Source: Gammaproteobacteria bacterium (GTDB lineage Bacteria; Pseudomonadota; Gammaproteobacteria; Nitrosococcales; Methylophagaceae). Taken from it: 5,067 nt of DNA. Both the position numbers and the translations under genes were made by a program. Of the stretch, positions 1 through 5,067 are shown in pieces; the first letter of the stretch is position 1, and each line of letters opens with the position of its first letter. The DNA lies in assembly GCA_002400805.1 (NCBI GenBank), contig NVRG01000056.1:1174-6240 (forward strand), in the 5' to 3' direction. The notes under the pieces are model-generated. The model saw nothing but the letters and a program-made list of their open reading frames with translations. It searched no databases and was not told where the DNA came from.

Positions 1-116
1 GGCGGTATTTTTAAATATTCAATTATTTCCGGTTGGATGTTTTGTTGTTCTAGTAAGGCTAAAGTTTGGCGTGATTTACTGCAACGCGGGTTATGAAAGA
101 TACTGATTTCGCTCAT
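1..116 (-). CDS. ArsC/YfgD-family thioredoxin-fold protein (arsenate reductase-like), N-terminal part only
   Basis: Only the first 38 codons are in the window; the gene runs off the left edge. The start reads MSEISIFHNPRCSKSR, which carries the HNPxCxxSR active-site signature of the glutaredoxin-dependent arsenate reductase (ArsC/YfgD/Spx-like) family. Cys12 and Arg16 are where the catalytic Cys12 and the oxyanion-binding Arg16 sit in plasmid R773 ArsC. The following residues (TLALLEQQNIQPEIIEYLK) fit the family's first helix and second strand, and are closest in style to E. coli YfgD. The start is supported by GGAG at 125-128 on this strand, 8 nt before the ATG. That ATG overlaps the lapB stop as ATGA, so translation is probably coupled to lapB. 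Without the C-terminal part (second and third arginines of true ArsC), arsenate reduction cannot be separated from the uncharacterised YfgD-like role. No ars regulator or arsenite pump is in view, so a housekeeping redox role is as likely as arsenic resistance. Confidence 0.87.
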   Translation of the reverse strand, partial: MSEISIFHNPRCSKSRQTLALLEQQNIQPEIIEYLKIP

Positions 117-1294
117 TGCGATGACTCCAATAATTTTTCTAAATTTGATAAATGAATTTCGCTTGGACGAATGCTTTCCCAATGGCCGCAACTAGGACAT
201 TGCCAATGCATGGTTTTACCTGAGAAACCACAATTATGGCAGCTATAGCGATCACCTTTCTGTACGAGTGTATTAGTGATGTTTTTAATCAAAGGAACCA
301 GTGTTTGACTCGAATTTTGACCAAGCATTAGCAATTTATGTAAGCCCTCAATAGATGGGTATCGGTGCAGCTGTTGATAAAGAAAGTCTTGTGCCGCTTG
401 CCGACCATGTTGCTCAGAGATGATTTGTGAAAGCATTAGCCGGGCACTTGTCATATGCGGATGACGATCAAGTAATTGTTCAAGCCAACTCTTGAAGGCG
501 CTAAGATTATTTATTTGTTGATAACAATTTAATAGTTTAGGCAAAGCCTCGGGAATGTAATGATGATTTTGCCGTTCAATACGTTGTAATGTTTTGAGTG
601 CTTTTGCAAAATTTCCTGCTGCAATAGCTCGATTAGCTTCAAGTAAGCTGGCCCGGACACAATTCGGATCATAGGCGTGTGCTTGCTTCAATATCTGGGC
701 GATGGACGTGGGATGACTATCAAACTTTTGTTCTGCTAATTCACAGTAGAACTGGGCGATTAAAATGCCAATATCGTTATTTTTATTAGGCTGTAAACGT
801 TTAGCCATTTCAATGGCTTTATCCCAATGTTTTTCTTGTTGATATATGCGTAATAATTGTTTAATTGCTTGTTCTGGGGGTGAAGACTGTTGTAATAATT
901 CAAGAAAAAGCTGTTCAGCACGGTCGAGTACTCCGGCATTCATATAGTCCAAACCCAACTCTACTAATGCTTGTATGCGTTGACTGCTATTTAGCGTTGG
1001 CCGTGCAATGAGGTTTTGATGAATACGAATGGCACGATCAGTTTCACCTCGACGGCGAAACAGGTTGGCCAGTGCTAAATGCGTTTCAACGGTTTCACTA
1101 TTCACTTCTAATAAACGAATAAAGACATCTATCGCTTTATCGGGTTGCTCGTTAAGTAAGTAGTTCAAACCCTTAAAATATTCCGGAGTTATCTTGAGAT
1201 CTTGGGGACGATATTTCTTTTTGTAATGCGCGCGCGCAGCCAACCAACCGGACAGGGCAGCGATAGGAAGAAGAAAAAACAACCACTCAAGCAT
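113..1294 (-). CDS. lapB: LapB (YciM), inner-membrane TPR protein of LPS assembly and LpxC control
   Basis: The 393-residue product is close to the 389 of E. coli LapB and similar throughout. LapB is a cytoplasm-facing, membrane-anchored adaptor that, with FtsH, promotes degradation of LpxC, the committed enzyme of lipid A synthesis, and links it to LPS assembly. Visible parts are an N-terminal membrane anchor (about residues 2-20), then a basic stretch (RAHYKKKYR). A TPR solenoid follows, with clear repeats near 37-66, 69-98, 108-138, 143-170 and 215-243. The C-terminal rubredoxin-like zinc knuckle has Cys352, Cys355, Cys366 and Cys369 (CHNC and CPSC). The conserved block GETDRAIRIHQ at 83-93 is nearly identical to E. 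coli. All four zinc ligands are intact, so the protein should be functional. The start has AGGA (1304-1307) 9 nt upstream; this Shine-Dalgarno overlaps the lapA stop codon, which suggests coupled translation. The gene follows lapA by 11 nt and overlaps the next gene by 4 nt. Confidence 0.97.
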   Translation of the reverse strand: MLEWLFFLLPIAALSGWLAARAHYKKKYRPQDLKITPEYFKGLNYLLNEQPDKAIDVFIRLLEVNSETVETHLALANLFRRRGETDRAIRIHQNLIARPTLNSSQRIQALVELGLDYMNAGVLDRAEQLFLELLQQSSPPEQAIKQLLRIYQQEKHWDKAIEMAKRLQPNKNNDIGILIAQFYCELAEQKFDSHPTSIAQILKQAHAYDPNCVRASLLEANRAIAAGNFAKALKTLQRIERQNHHYIPEALPKLLNCYQQINNLSAFKSWLEQLLDRHPHMTSARLMLSQIISEQHGRQAAQDFLYQQLHRYPSIEGLHKLLMLGQNSSQTLVPLIKNITNTLVQKGDRYSCHNCGFSGKTMHWQCPSCGHWESIRPSEIHLSNLEKLLESSQ

Positions 1295-1305
1295 GGATAG
1301 GTATC

Positions 1306-1599
1306 CTAGAGTGAATCTTTGACAGGGAGAATTCGCAGACTATTGATTTCTTGCTCTGAGAGGGCCAGCTTTTTGTTTAATCGACGGTTCTCATAACGTA
1401 GCCGTAGGGAGCTTAAAAATAAGGCGGAAGCACTTAATAGACAGCCTGAAATAATAGCTAAAACGACAAGTACTGATAGGGGAAGTGTCATTGAACCTAG
1501 GTAAAAATTAATCGCAACAGGTGTTGTATTAATGGCTGAAAATCCCGCGCCAAGGAGAAAAACAAATATAAAAATAGCAATGGTGATGATTCGACTCAT
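1306..1599 (-). CDS. lapA: LapA (YciS, DUF1049), small inner-membrane partner of LapB
   Basis: This 97-residue protein has two predicted membrane segments (about 4-22 and 39-64) and a charged, probably coiled-coil C-terminal tail (about 66-90, rich in Arg, Lys, Glu and Leu). Between the segments lies the DUF1049/LapA-type motif, with an Asn-Thr-Thr-Pro-Val turn and then NFYLGSMTLPLSVLVVLA (31-48), matching the family pattern N-x-x-x-V-x-x-N-x-x-x-G. Length and layout match E. coli LapA (about 100 residues). In E. coli, lapA and lapB are cotranscribed and LapA associates with LapB in LPS assembly, though LapA itself is dispensable. Here it is the first gene of the lapA-lapB-arsC-like unit and is divergent from fdxA. 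Its ribosome binding site is weak: only a GGA about 10 nt before the ATG. The assignment rests on topology, motif and position before lapB. Confidence 0.95.
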   Translation of the reverse strand: MSRIITIAIFIFVFLLGAGFSAINTTPVAINFYLGSMTLPLSVLVVLAIISGCLLSASALFLSSLRLRYENRRLNKKLALSEQEINSLRILPVKDSL

Positions 1600-1644
1600 G
1601 ATTCACAATCCGTAGTTTAACTTTATAGCTGAGAAATTATGTCA

Positions 1645-1650
1645 CAGTAG
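1645..1650 (-). promoter_or_regulatory. lapA: Possible -10 element of a lapA promoter (TATGAT)
   Basis: On the minus strand upstream of lapA the hexamer TATGAT matches TATAAT at five of six positions. It would give a leader of roughly 40 nt before the lapA ATG. No good -35 hexamer lies 16-18 nt upstream, so this rests on the -10 alone. A second possibility is CATAAT, closer to the gene. Low confidence. Confidence 0.25.
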
Positions 1651-1677
1651 AAATAATCATACCTTAAAAATGATCCT

Positions 1678-1707
1678 TTCCCAGTTTCATCATAAATGAT
1701 GTAAAAT
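1678..1707 (+). promoter_or_regulatory. fdxA: Candidate sigma70-like promoter of fdxA
   Basis: TTCCCA at 1678-1683 (four of six to TTGACA) and TAAAAT at 1702-1707 (five of six to TATAAT) are separated by 18 nt. Transcription would begin near 1713-1715, leaving a leader of about 50 nt. An alternative -35, TTGACG at 1707-1712, is a better hexamer, but no good -10 follows at 16-18 nt; only TATTAC follows, 14 nt away. The choice is therefore uncertain. Confidence 0.35.
1688..1701. repeat. 14-bp palindrome inside the fdxA promoter region
   Basis: CATCAT and ATGATG form perfect 6-bp inverted arms around a 2-nt AA spacer. The element sits between the proposed -35 and -10 of fdxA, where a dimeric repressor would block RNA polymerase. 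It is too short and AT-rich to be a terminator, and chance occurrence in such AT-rich sequence is quite possible. Confidence 0.4.
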
Positions 1708-1763
1708 TGACGGTTACTAGCTGGCTTATTACCGGTGTGAAATTATGTTTTGGAGAAATGGTC

Positions 1764-2087
1764 ATGACCTTTGTTGTCACAGAAAATTGTATTAAATGCA
1801 AATATACGGATTGTGTAGATGTTTGCCCTGTGGATTGTTTTCACGAAGGCCCAAATTTTCTTGTCATTGATCCAGATGAGTGTATTGATTGTACGTTATG
1901 TGAGCCAGAGTGCCCTGCTGAAGCCATTTTCTCTGAAGATGATTTGCCGGATGAACACATGGAGTTTGTTCAGATAAATGAAGAGCTTTCTCGTGTTTGG
2001 CCGGTATTAGCAGAGAAAAAAGATGAATTGCCTGGTGCTGAAGACTGGGATGGTAAGACAGGTAAAACCCCCTTACTTGAACGTTAA
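1764..2087 (+). CDS. fdxA: FdxA, 7Fe ferredoxin with one [3Fe-4S] and one [4Fe-4S] cluster
   Basis: The 107-residue product closely matches Azotobacter vinelandii ferredoxin I (106 residues plus Met), a small soluble low-potential electron carrier. All nine cysteines of that protein are present: 9, 12, 17, 21, 25, 40, 43, 46 and 50. By analogy, Cys9, Cys17 and Cys50 bind the [3Fe-4S] cluster and Cys21, Cys40, Cys43 and Cys46 bind the [4Fe-4S] cluster; Cys12 and Cys25 are free. The CPVDCF and CxxCxxxCP stretches are intact, and the C-terminal extension keeps the [10 protein letters not shown] segment and ends in LLER as in the Azotobacter protein. I chose the ATG at 1764 because GGAG (1752-1755) lies 8 nt upstream and the product then starts MTFVV like the family. 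The frame stays open upstream to a TTG at 1707, and an ATG at 1758 is too close to the GGAG. The gene stands alone, divergent from lapA and convergent with rpoH, so no redox partner can be inferred from context. Confidence 0.97.
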   Translation: MTFVVTENCIKCKYTDCVDVCPVDCFHEGPNFLVIDPDECIDCTLCEPECPAEAIFSEDDLPDEHMEFVQINEELSRVWPVLAEKKDELPGAEDWDGKTGKTPLLER

Positions 2088-2108
2088 ACTTAGCTGGCAG
2101 AAATAAAT

Positions 2109-2134
2109 AAGCCCGCATAAAGCGGGCTTTTTTT
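2109..2134 (+). terminator. Rho-independent terminator of fdxA, probably shared with rpoH
   Basis: A six-pair GC-only stem (GCCCGC at 2111-2116 with GCGGGC at 2122-2127) closes a five-base loop and extends by two A-T pairs. Seven T residues follow (2128-2134). It starts 23 nt after the fdxA stop. Read on the minus strand, the same stem lies 30 nt after the rpoH stop and is followed by TTATTTATTTCT. It therefore likely also ends the ftsYEX-rpoH transcript, with a weaker U-tract in that direction. Confidence 0.9.
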
Positions 2135-2157
2135 ATATTGGTCAAAAATAAAGAGTG

Positions 2158-3018
2158 TTAAGCCATGAATGTTTTTAATTTCTTCATGGCATTATTTTCA
2201 ATTTGGCGAATACGTTCTGCTGATACGTGGTATTGATCAGCAAGATTATGCAAGGTAGCTTTCTTGTCATCATTCAACCAACGCTGGCTGACAATGTCGC
2301 GGCTACGCTCATCCAAATTCGCTAGTGCATTGGTTAGTTTTTGATGTTGATGATTAGAAAAATCATCATGCTCTAACAGGAGTGATGGATCAGAGTTATC
2401 CGGTCCGGCTATATAAGCCGAAGGCGAGAAGTGATTATCGTCATCATCCACATCAGTGGGCAAATCAAATGAGGTGTCTGGTTGCGCAAGACGGCGCTCC
2501 ATATCAAGCACATTACCAGGGGTAACCCCTAAGTCTTCAGCGACCGCTTCTACTTCTGCCTGATTTAACCAACCCAAGCGTTTTTTAGCACTGCGAAGGT
2601 TAAAGAACAATTTGCGTTGGGCTTTGGTTGTGGCAATTTTAACGATGCGCCAATTTCGAATAACATATTCATGAATTTCAGCGCGGATCCAGTGAACGGC
2701 AAACGATACTAAACGCACCCCTTTTTCAGGATCAAAGCGTTTTACCGCTTTCATTAATCCGATATTGCCTTCTTGAATTAAGTCGGCAACAGGCAGACCA
2801 TAACCGCTATAGCCTTTGGCAATGCGAGCAACAAAGCGAAGGTGTGATAATACCAAGCGCTGAGCGGCTTCTAGATCACCATCTTGTTGTAAACGTGTTG
2901 CTAATTCGTATTCTTCTTCGGCTGTTAATACGGGCGTTTTATGTACTAGGCTCGTATAAGAACTGAGATTACTAATTGGCGCTAACGCTAATTCATATTG
3001 GGCAACTTGTGCTGTCAT
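2158..3018 (-). CDS. rpoH: RpoH, heat-shock sigma factor (sigma32)
   Basis: The 286-residue product matches E. coli RpoH (284) along its length. It directs RNA polymerase to heat-shock promoters for chaperones and proteases. Region 1.2/2.1 (about 49-75) and the core-binding and -10 recognition region 2 (about 55-125, with [19 protein letters not shown] and [19 protein letters not shown]) are present. The diagnostic RpoH box QRKLFFNLR is at 134-142. After an acidic variable linker (DVDDDDN, 189-195), region 4 ends in a helix-turn-helix ([23 protein letters not shown], about 259-281) for -35 binding. The start has a strong GGGAGG (3026-3031) 7 nt before the ATG. Residues matching the E. coli Leu47/Ala50/Ile54 patch used for membrane targeting and FtsH/chaperone control are Leu49, Ala52 and Val56. 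The gene follows ftsX after 97 nt, as in E. coli, and likely has its own promoter. An mRNA thermosensor like that of E. coli is possible but cannot be judged by eye. Confidence 0.99.
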   Translation of the reverse strand: MTAQVAQYELALAPISNLSSYTSLVHKTPVLTAEEEYELATRLQQDGDLEAAQRLVLSHLRFVARIAKGYSGYGLPVADLIQEGNIGLMKAVKRFDPEKGVRLVSFAVHWIRAEIHEYVIRNWRIVKIATTKAQRKLFFNLRSAKKRLGWLNQAEVEAVAEDLGVTPGNVLDMERRLAQPDTSFDLPTDVDDDDNHFSPSAYIAGPDNSDPSLLLEHDDFSNHQHQKLTNALANLDERSRDIVSQRWLNDDKKATLHNLADQYHVSAERIRQIENNAMKKLKTFMA

Positions 3019-3025
3019 TGCATGG

Positions 3026-3031
3026 CCTCCC
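3026..3031 (-). promoter_or_regulatory. rpoH: Strong Shine-Dalgarno of rpoH
   Basis: GGGAGG on the minus strand lies 7 nt before the rpoH ATG and is the best ribosome binding site in the window. A second ATG lies only 2 nt after it, out of frame, and reads ATG CAA TGA so that its stop overlaps the rpoH start. Confidence 0.85.
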
Positions 3032-3048
3032 TAAAAAATATTGCCGTA

Positions 3049-3075
3049 ATAATAACATTAACTTAAATAAGTCAA
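3049..3075 (-). promoter_or_regulatory. rpoH: Candidate sigma70-like promoter of rpoH
   Basis: On the minus strand TTGACT (3070-3075, five of six to TTGACA) is followed after 15 nt by TATTAT (3049-3054, five of six to TATAAT). A slightly shifted TTATTA (3047-3052) gives a 17-nt spacer. Transcription would begin near 3042, leaving a leader of only about 24 nt before rpoH. This would let rpoH be expressed apart from ftsYEX. The hexamers are good, but the tract is AT-rich, so chance matches are possible. Confidence 0.55.
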
Positions 3076-3115
3076 CACTAAGATTGCTATTTCAGGAAAA
3101 AGTTCCTTTAATACC

Positions 3116-4051
3116 TCATCGAGGCTCAATGGCACTTAAATGACGACCGACTGCTAACCAAGCGCCCAGTACACCTAACGTCATACCTGAAAGTGGTAAT
3201 ACGATGAACATTTGACTCGCTAACCATTGCAAGGAGAACTGACTATCATATAAGAGTGATAATTCGTTGATAGGACCACTCAATAAACTTAAGGTAAACA
3301 ATAGGGTTAACCATGCGACTATGCCGCCAAGTGTGCCATACCAAAAACCGGTATAGAGGAAAGGTCTGCGCACAAAGGCATTGGTCCCCCCCACGAGTTT
3401 TGTCACTTTAATTTCGGCTTGGCGGTTTAAGATCGCTAGCCGGATAGTATTGCCTATCACTAGCAATACACTTAAAGACAGCAAAATCGCCAGAATACTG
3501 ATTCCACGTTGGCCTGTTTTACTCATGCTGCGTAGGCGTTGTAGCCATTCCATATCAAGCTGTGCATGTTCTACTTCAGAAAGGCTTTCCAAACGAGCTA
3601 ATAAACTACCTACGGCATCTGGGCGTAGACTATTTTTACTGGGACTCACCATAACGAGGGCAGGCAGGGGATTACTCGGTAATGTATTAAGTAAGTCCCC
3701 TAAACCTGATAGCTGGCGAAATTCTTCTAAGGATTGGTTGGCGGTTTGATATTCCACGGCAGCAATGTCAGGCCAGGTCCGTAACTTGCCGGTAAATTGT
3801 TTGGCTTGTTGATCGGTAAAATCTGATTGCATAAATAAGGATATTTGACTGGCATCATCCCATTGATTACTGACTTGGTTGATGTTTTGTAATAACACAT
3901 ATAACCCTGCTGGCATCGCCAAAGCAATGCCGATAACAATGACCGTCATGGCGCTCGCAATGGGCTGCCGCCACAATTGTCCTAGGCTGAATAACATGAC
4001 TTGCAGATGACGCAAGGCATAATTTTTGAAATTGAACTGCAGAAATCTCAT
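3116..4051 (-). CDS. ftsX: FtsX, membrane subunit of the FtsEX cell-division complex
   Basis: The 311-residue protein has the FtsX layout. A cytoplasmic N-terminus leads to TM1 (about 34-55), then a large periplasmic domain (about 56-180), followed by TM2 (about 183-205), TM3 (about 232-257) and TM4 (about 279-302). The family signature after TM2 is clear: RQAEIKVTKLVGGTNAFVRR at 210-229, leading into PFLYTG (230-235). FtsEX sits at the division septum and uses ATP hydrolysis by FtsE to activate peptidoglycan amidases through periplasmic partners such as EnvC; the partner here is not visible. It is shorter than E. coli FtsX (352), mainly because it lacks most of the long N-terminal cytoplasmic extension. 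The start overlaps the ftsE stop as ATGA, with AGGA (4058-4061) 6 nt before the ATG, so translation is coupled to ftsE. Reading frame and membrane segments are intact. Confidence 0.98.
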   Translation of the reverse strand: MRFLQFNFKNYALRHLQVMLFSLGQLWRQPIASAMTVIVIGIALAMPAGLYVLLQNINQVSNQWDDASQISLFMQSDFTDQQAKQFTGKLRTWPDIAAVEYQTANQSLEEFRQLSGLGDLLNTLPSNPLPALVMVSPSKNSLRPDAVGSLLARLESLSEVEHAQLDMEWLQRLRSMSKTGQRGISILAILLSLSVLLVIGNTIRLAILNRQAEIKVTKLVGGTNAFVRRPFLYTGFWYGTLGGIVAWLTLLFTLSLLSGPINELSLLYDSQFSLQWLASQMFIVLPLSGMTLGVLGAWLAVGRHLSAIEPR

Positions 4052-4713
4052 ACTGTTTCCTGCGGAGCTAATCGACCTTGCTGCAGAATGACTTGGCGAT
4101 AAGGTAATGTTTTGATTAATTCGTGATCATGGGTGGCGACAAAGACGGTCACGCCCACTTGATTGAACTGTTCAAATAAGTGCATGATGTCCCGCGATAA
4201 TTCAGGGTCTAAATTACCAGTAGGTTCATCGGCAAGCAAAATCGGTGGGCGGTTCACCACGGCTCGAGCTATACCGACACGTTGCTGTTCTCCGCCAGAT
4301 AAGGCGATAGGTAGATTACGTTCTTTGCCTAATAAGCCGACCTTATCAAGTGAAGCACGAACTCTACGGCCAATTTCACGATGATTTTGGCCGGCAATAA
4401 CTAAGGGTAACGCCACATTATCAAACACAGTACGATCATAAAGCAGGTAATGGTCTTGGAATACCAAGCCGATCTGACGGCGATAATAGGGGATTTTACG
4501 TTGTGGCAAGTGACTGAGGTTTTGATTGTTAATCAGGACTTGGCCGTGTGAACTACGTTCGATTAATGCAATCAATTTCAATAAGGTACTTTTACCTGCG
4601 CCTGAGTGACCTGTTAAAAAAGCCATTTCACCTTTGTCTATATTAAAACTCAAGCCTGATAAGGCTTCATGTTGGTTTTGGTAGCGTTTATAAACGTTGG
4701 TGAACTGGATCAT
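4048..4713 (-). CDS. ftsE: FtsE, ATPase subunit of the FtsEX cell-division complex
   Basis: The 221-residue ABC ATPase matches E. coli FtsE (222) in length and sequence. All nucleotide-binding motifs are present. Walker A is GHSGAGKST at 35-43 with Lys41, and the Q-loop is Gln86 (VFQDH). The signature is LSGGEQQ at 138-144, and Walker B is ILLADEP at 158-164 with catalytic Glu163. The D-loop is GNLD at 166-169 and the switch histidine is His195 (ATHDHE). The FtsE-typical stretch HYLLYDRTVFDNVALPL (88-104) separates it from LolD and MacB relatives. It powers FtsX at the cytoplasmic face of the septum. The gene lies 3 nt after ftsY and overlaps ftsX by 4 nt, as expected for an ftsYEX operon. 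Its Shine-Dalgarno is modest (AAGAG about 7 nt before the ATG, formed by the last codons of ftsY), suggesting coupling to ftsY translation. Confidence 0.99.
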   Translation of the reverse strand: MIQFTNVYKRYQNQHEALSGLSFNIDKGEMAFLTGHSGAGKSTLLKLIALIERSSHGQVLINNQNLSHLPQRKIPYYRRQIGLVFQDHYLLYDRTVFDNVALPLVIAGQNHREIGRRVRASLDKVGLLGKERNLPIALSGGEQQRVGIARAVVNRPPILLADEPTGNLDPELSRDIMHLFEQFNQVGVTVFVATHDHELIKTLPYRQVILQQGRLAPQETV

Positions 4714-4716
4714 TAT

Positions 4717-5067
4717 TTACTCTTCTCGACTTAATAACGCATCAACAAAGTCTTCAGCCTCAAAGCGTCGAAGATCATCAATTTTTTCACCAACGCCGAT
4801 ATAGCGAATAGGTAAGCCCATTTTTTTAGCAATGGCAAAGATAATTCCACCTTTAGCGGTGCCATCCAGTTTGGTTAACGTCAGACCCGTTATGCCGACA
4901 GTGTCATTAAATTGCACTGCCTGAGATAGGGCATTTTGCCCTGTTCCAGCATCGAGCACTAACATGATTTCATGTGGGGCATTGATATCAAGCTTTTTCA
5001 TCACGCGTTTTACTTTCTTTAACTCTTCCATTAAGTTGGATTGAGTATGAAGGCGGCCAGCGGTATC
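4717..5067 (-). CDS. ftsY: FtsY, signal recognition particle receptor, C-terminal part only
   Basis: The last 116 codons are present; the rest lies beyond the right edge. The fragment begins at [18 protein letters not shown], the G3 motif of the SRP GTPase (NG) domain. It continues with the DAGTGQ loop (39-44 of the fragment), the guanine-specificity motif [10 protein letters not shown] (65-74), and the closing [22 protein letters not shown] segment. It aligns almost residue for residue with the E. coli FtsY C-terminus, which ends in a similar FARED tail (here LSREE). FtsY docks the Ffh-4.5S RNA-ribosome complex at the inner membrane for cotranslational insertion of membrane proteins. A start at the internal ATG at 5031 would be wrong, because it would cut off the G3 motif and the frame is open to the edge. 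The acidic A domain, the N domain and the P-loop are outside the window and cannot be checked. Confidence 0.98.
   Translation of the reverse strand, partial: DTAGRLHTQSNLMEELKKVKRVMKKLDINAPHEIMLVLDAGTGQNALSQAVQFNDTVGITGLTLTKLDGTAKGGIIFAIAKKMGLPIRYIGVGEKIDDLRRFEAEDFVDALLSREE

Larger units (their letters stand above)
1600..1763. other. Divergent intergenic region between lapA and fdxA
   Basis: These 164 nt separate the divergent starts of lapA and fdxA, so promoters for both must lie here or overlap the neighbours. The region is AT-rich, has no supportable gene, and contains a 14-bp palindrome plus candidate -10 elements on both strands. I see no convincing sigma32-type promoter (CTTGAA then CCCCAT) for lapA, although E. 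coli lapAB has heat-shock control. No full Fur- or CRP-type operator could be recognised. Confidence 0.75.

Noticed and set aside
1736..1750. TGTGA half-site before fdxA as a CRP or FNR-type operator
   Set aside because: Only one half of the TGTGA-N6-TCACA pattern is present; the second half does not match.
1707..1763. N-terminal extension of FdxA from a TTG at 1707
   Set aside because: The added residues are not part of the ferredoxin I family, the region overlaps likely promoter DNA, and the ATG at 1764 has a well-spaced GGAG.
1864..2145. Open frame of 93 codons on the minus strand over fdxA
   Set aside because: It lies opposite fdxA and crosses the terminator hairpin; the product has no recognisable domain. 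It is a shadow of the real gene.
3094..3107. Hairpin after ftsX (AGGAA/TTCCT on the minus strand) as a terminator
   Set aside because: The stem is only 5 bp with three A-T pairs, and no T-tract follows, so read-through into rpoH is expected.
3381..3749. Open frame of 122 codons on the plus strand inside ftsX
   Set aside because: It is antisense to intact ftsX, has no family features and an Arg/Ser-rich composition typical of an antisense frame.
3727..3939. Open frame of 70 codons on the minus strand in another frame of ftsX
   Set aside because: It lies wholly inside ftsX on the same strand with no recognisable product; FtsX is clearly the real frame.
4163..4384. Open frame of 73 codons on the plus strand inside ftsE
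   Set aside because: It is antisense to the conserved Walker B and signature region of ftsE and has no recognisable product.
1..5067. Mobile element, CRISPR array, toxin-antitoxin pair or defence system
   Set aside because: No transposase, integrase, tandem spaced repeats, target-site duplications or small paired genes were seen; coding density and gene types are those of core chromosome.

Overview
The window is a chromosomal segment of a gammaproteobacterium of moderately low GC content, with many AT-ending codons. The evidence is the ftsY-ftsE-ftsX-rpoH gene order, the lapA-lapB pair of the LPS assembly/LpxC control system, and proteins that align by eye with E. coli LapB, FtsE, FtsX, FtsY and RpoH over most of their length. 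The ferredoxin resembles the Azotobacter/Pseudomonas 7Fe FdxA rather than an enteric protein, so a non-enteric lineage is more likely. I cannot name the genus from sequence alone.

There are three transcriptional blocks. (1) The minus-strand block at 1-1599 runs lapA -> lapB -> an ArsC/YfgD-like thioredoxin-fold gene, which leaves the window at its left edge. The genes are tightly packed: an 11-nt gap, then a 4-nt ATGA overlap. (2) A single plus-strand gene, fdxA (1764-2087), is divergent from lapA across a 164-nt intergenic region holding candidate promoter elements and a small palindrome. (3) The minus-strand block at 2158-5067 runs ftsY (C-terminal part only) -> ftsE -> ftsX -> rpoH. The first three genes are spaced by 3 nt and a 4-nt overlap. 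rpoH follows after 97 nt containing a good sigma70-like promoter and a strong ribosome binding site. fdxA and rpoH converge on one GC-rich hairpin that has a T-tract on the plus strand and a T-rich tail on the minus strand.

Functionally, ftsY encodes the SRP receptor (membrane protein targeting). ftsEX encodes an ABC-type complex that couples cell division to peptidoglycan hydrolysis. rpoH encodes the heat-shock sigma factor. lapAB encodes inner-membrane proteins that in E. coli act with the FtsH protease to control LpxC and LPS synthesis. FtsH also degrades RpoH in E. coli, and SRP/FtsY take RpoH to the membrane, so much of the window relates to envelope quality control. The separate arrangement of lapAB-arsC and fdxA beside rpoH differs from E. 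coli.

I found no mobile element, CRISPR array, tRNA, rRNA or defence system. All genes look intact except the two cut by the window edges. I see no convincing previously undescribed system; the findings are modest points of gene context and regulation.
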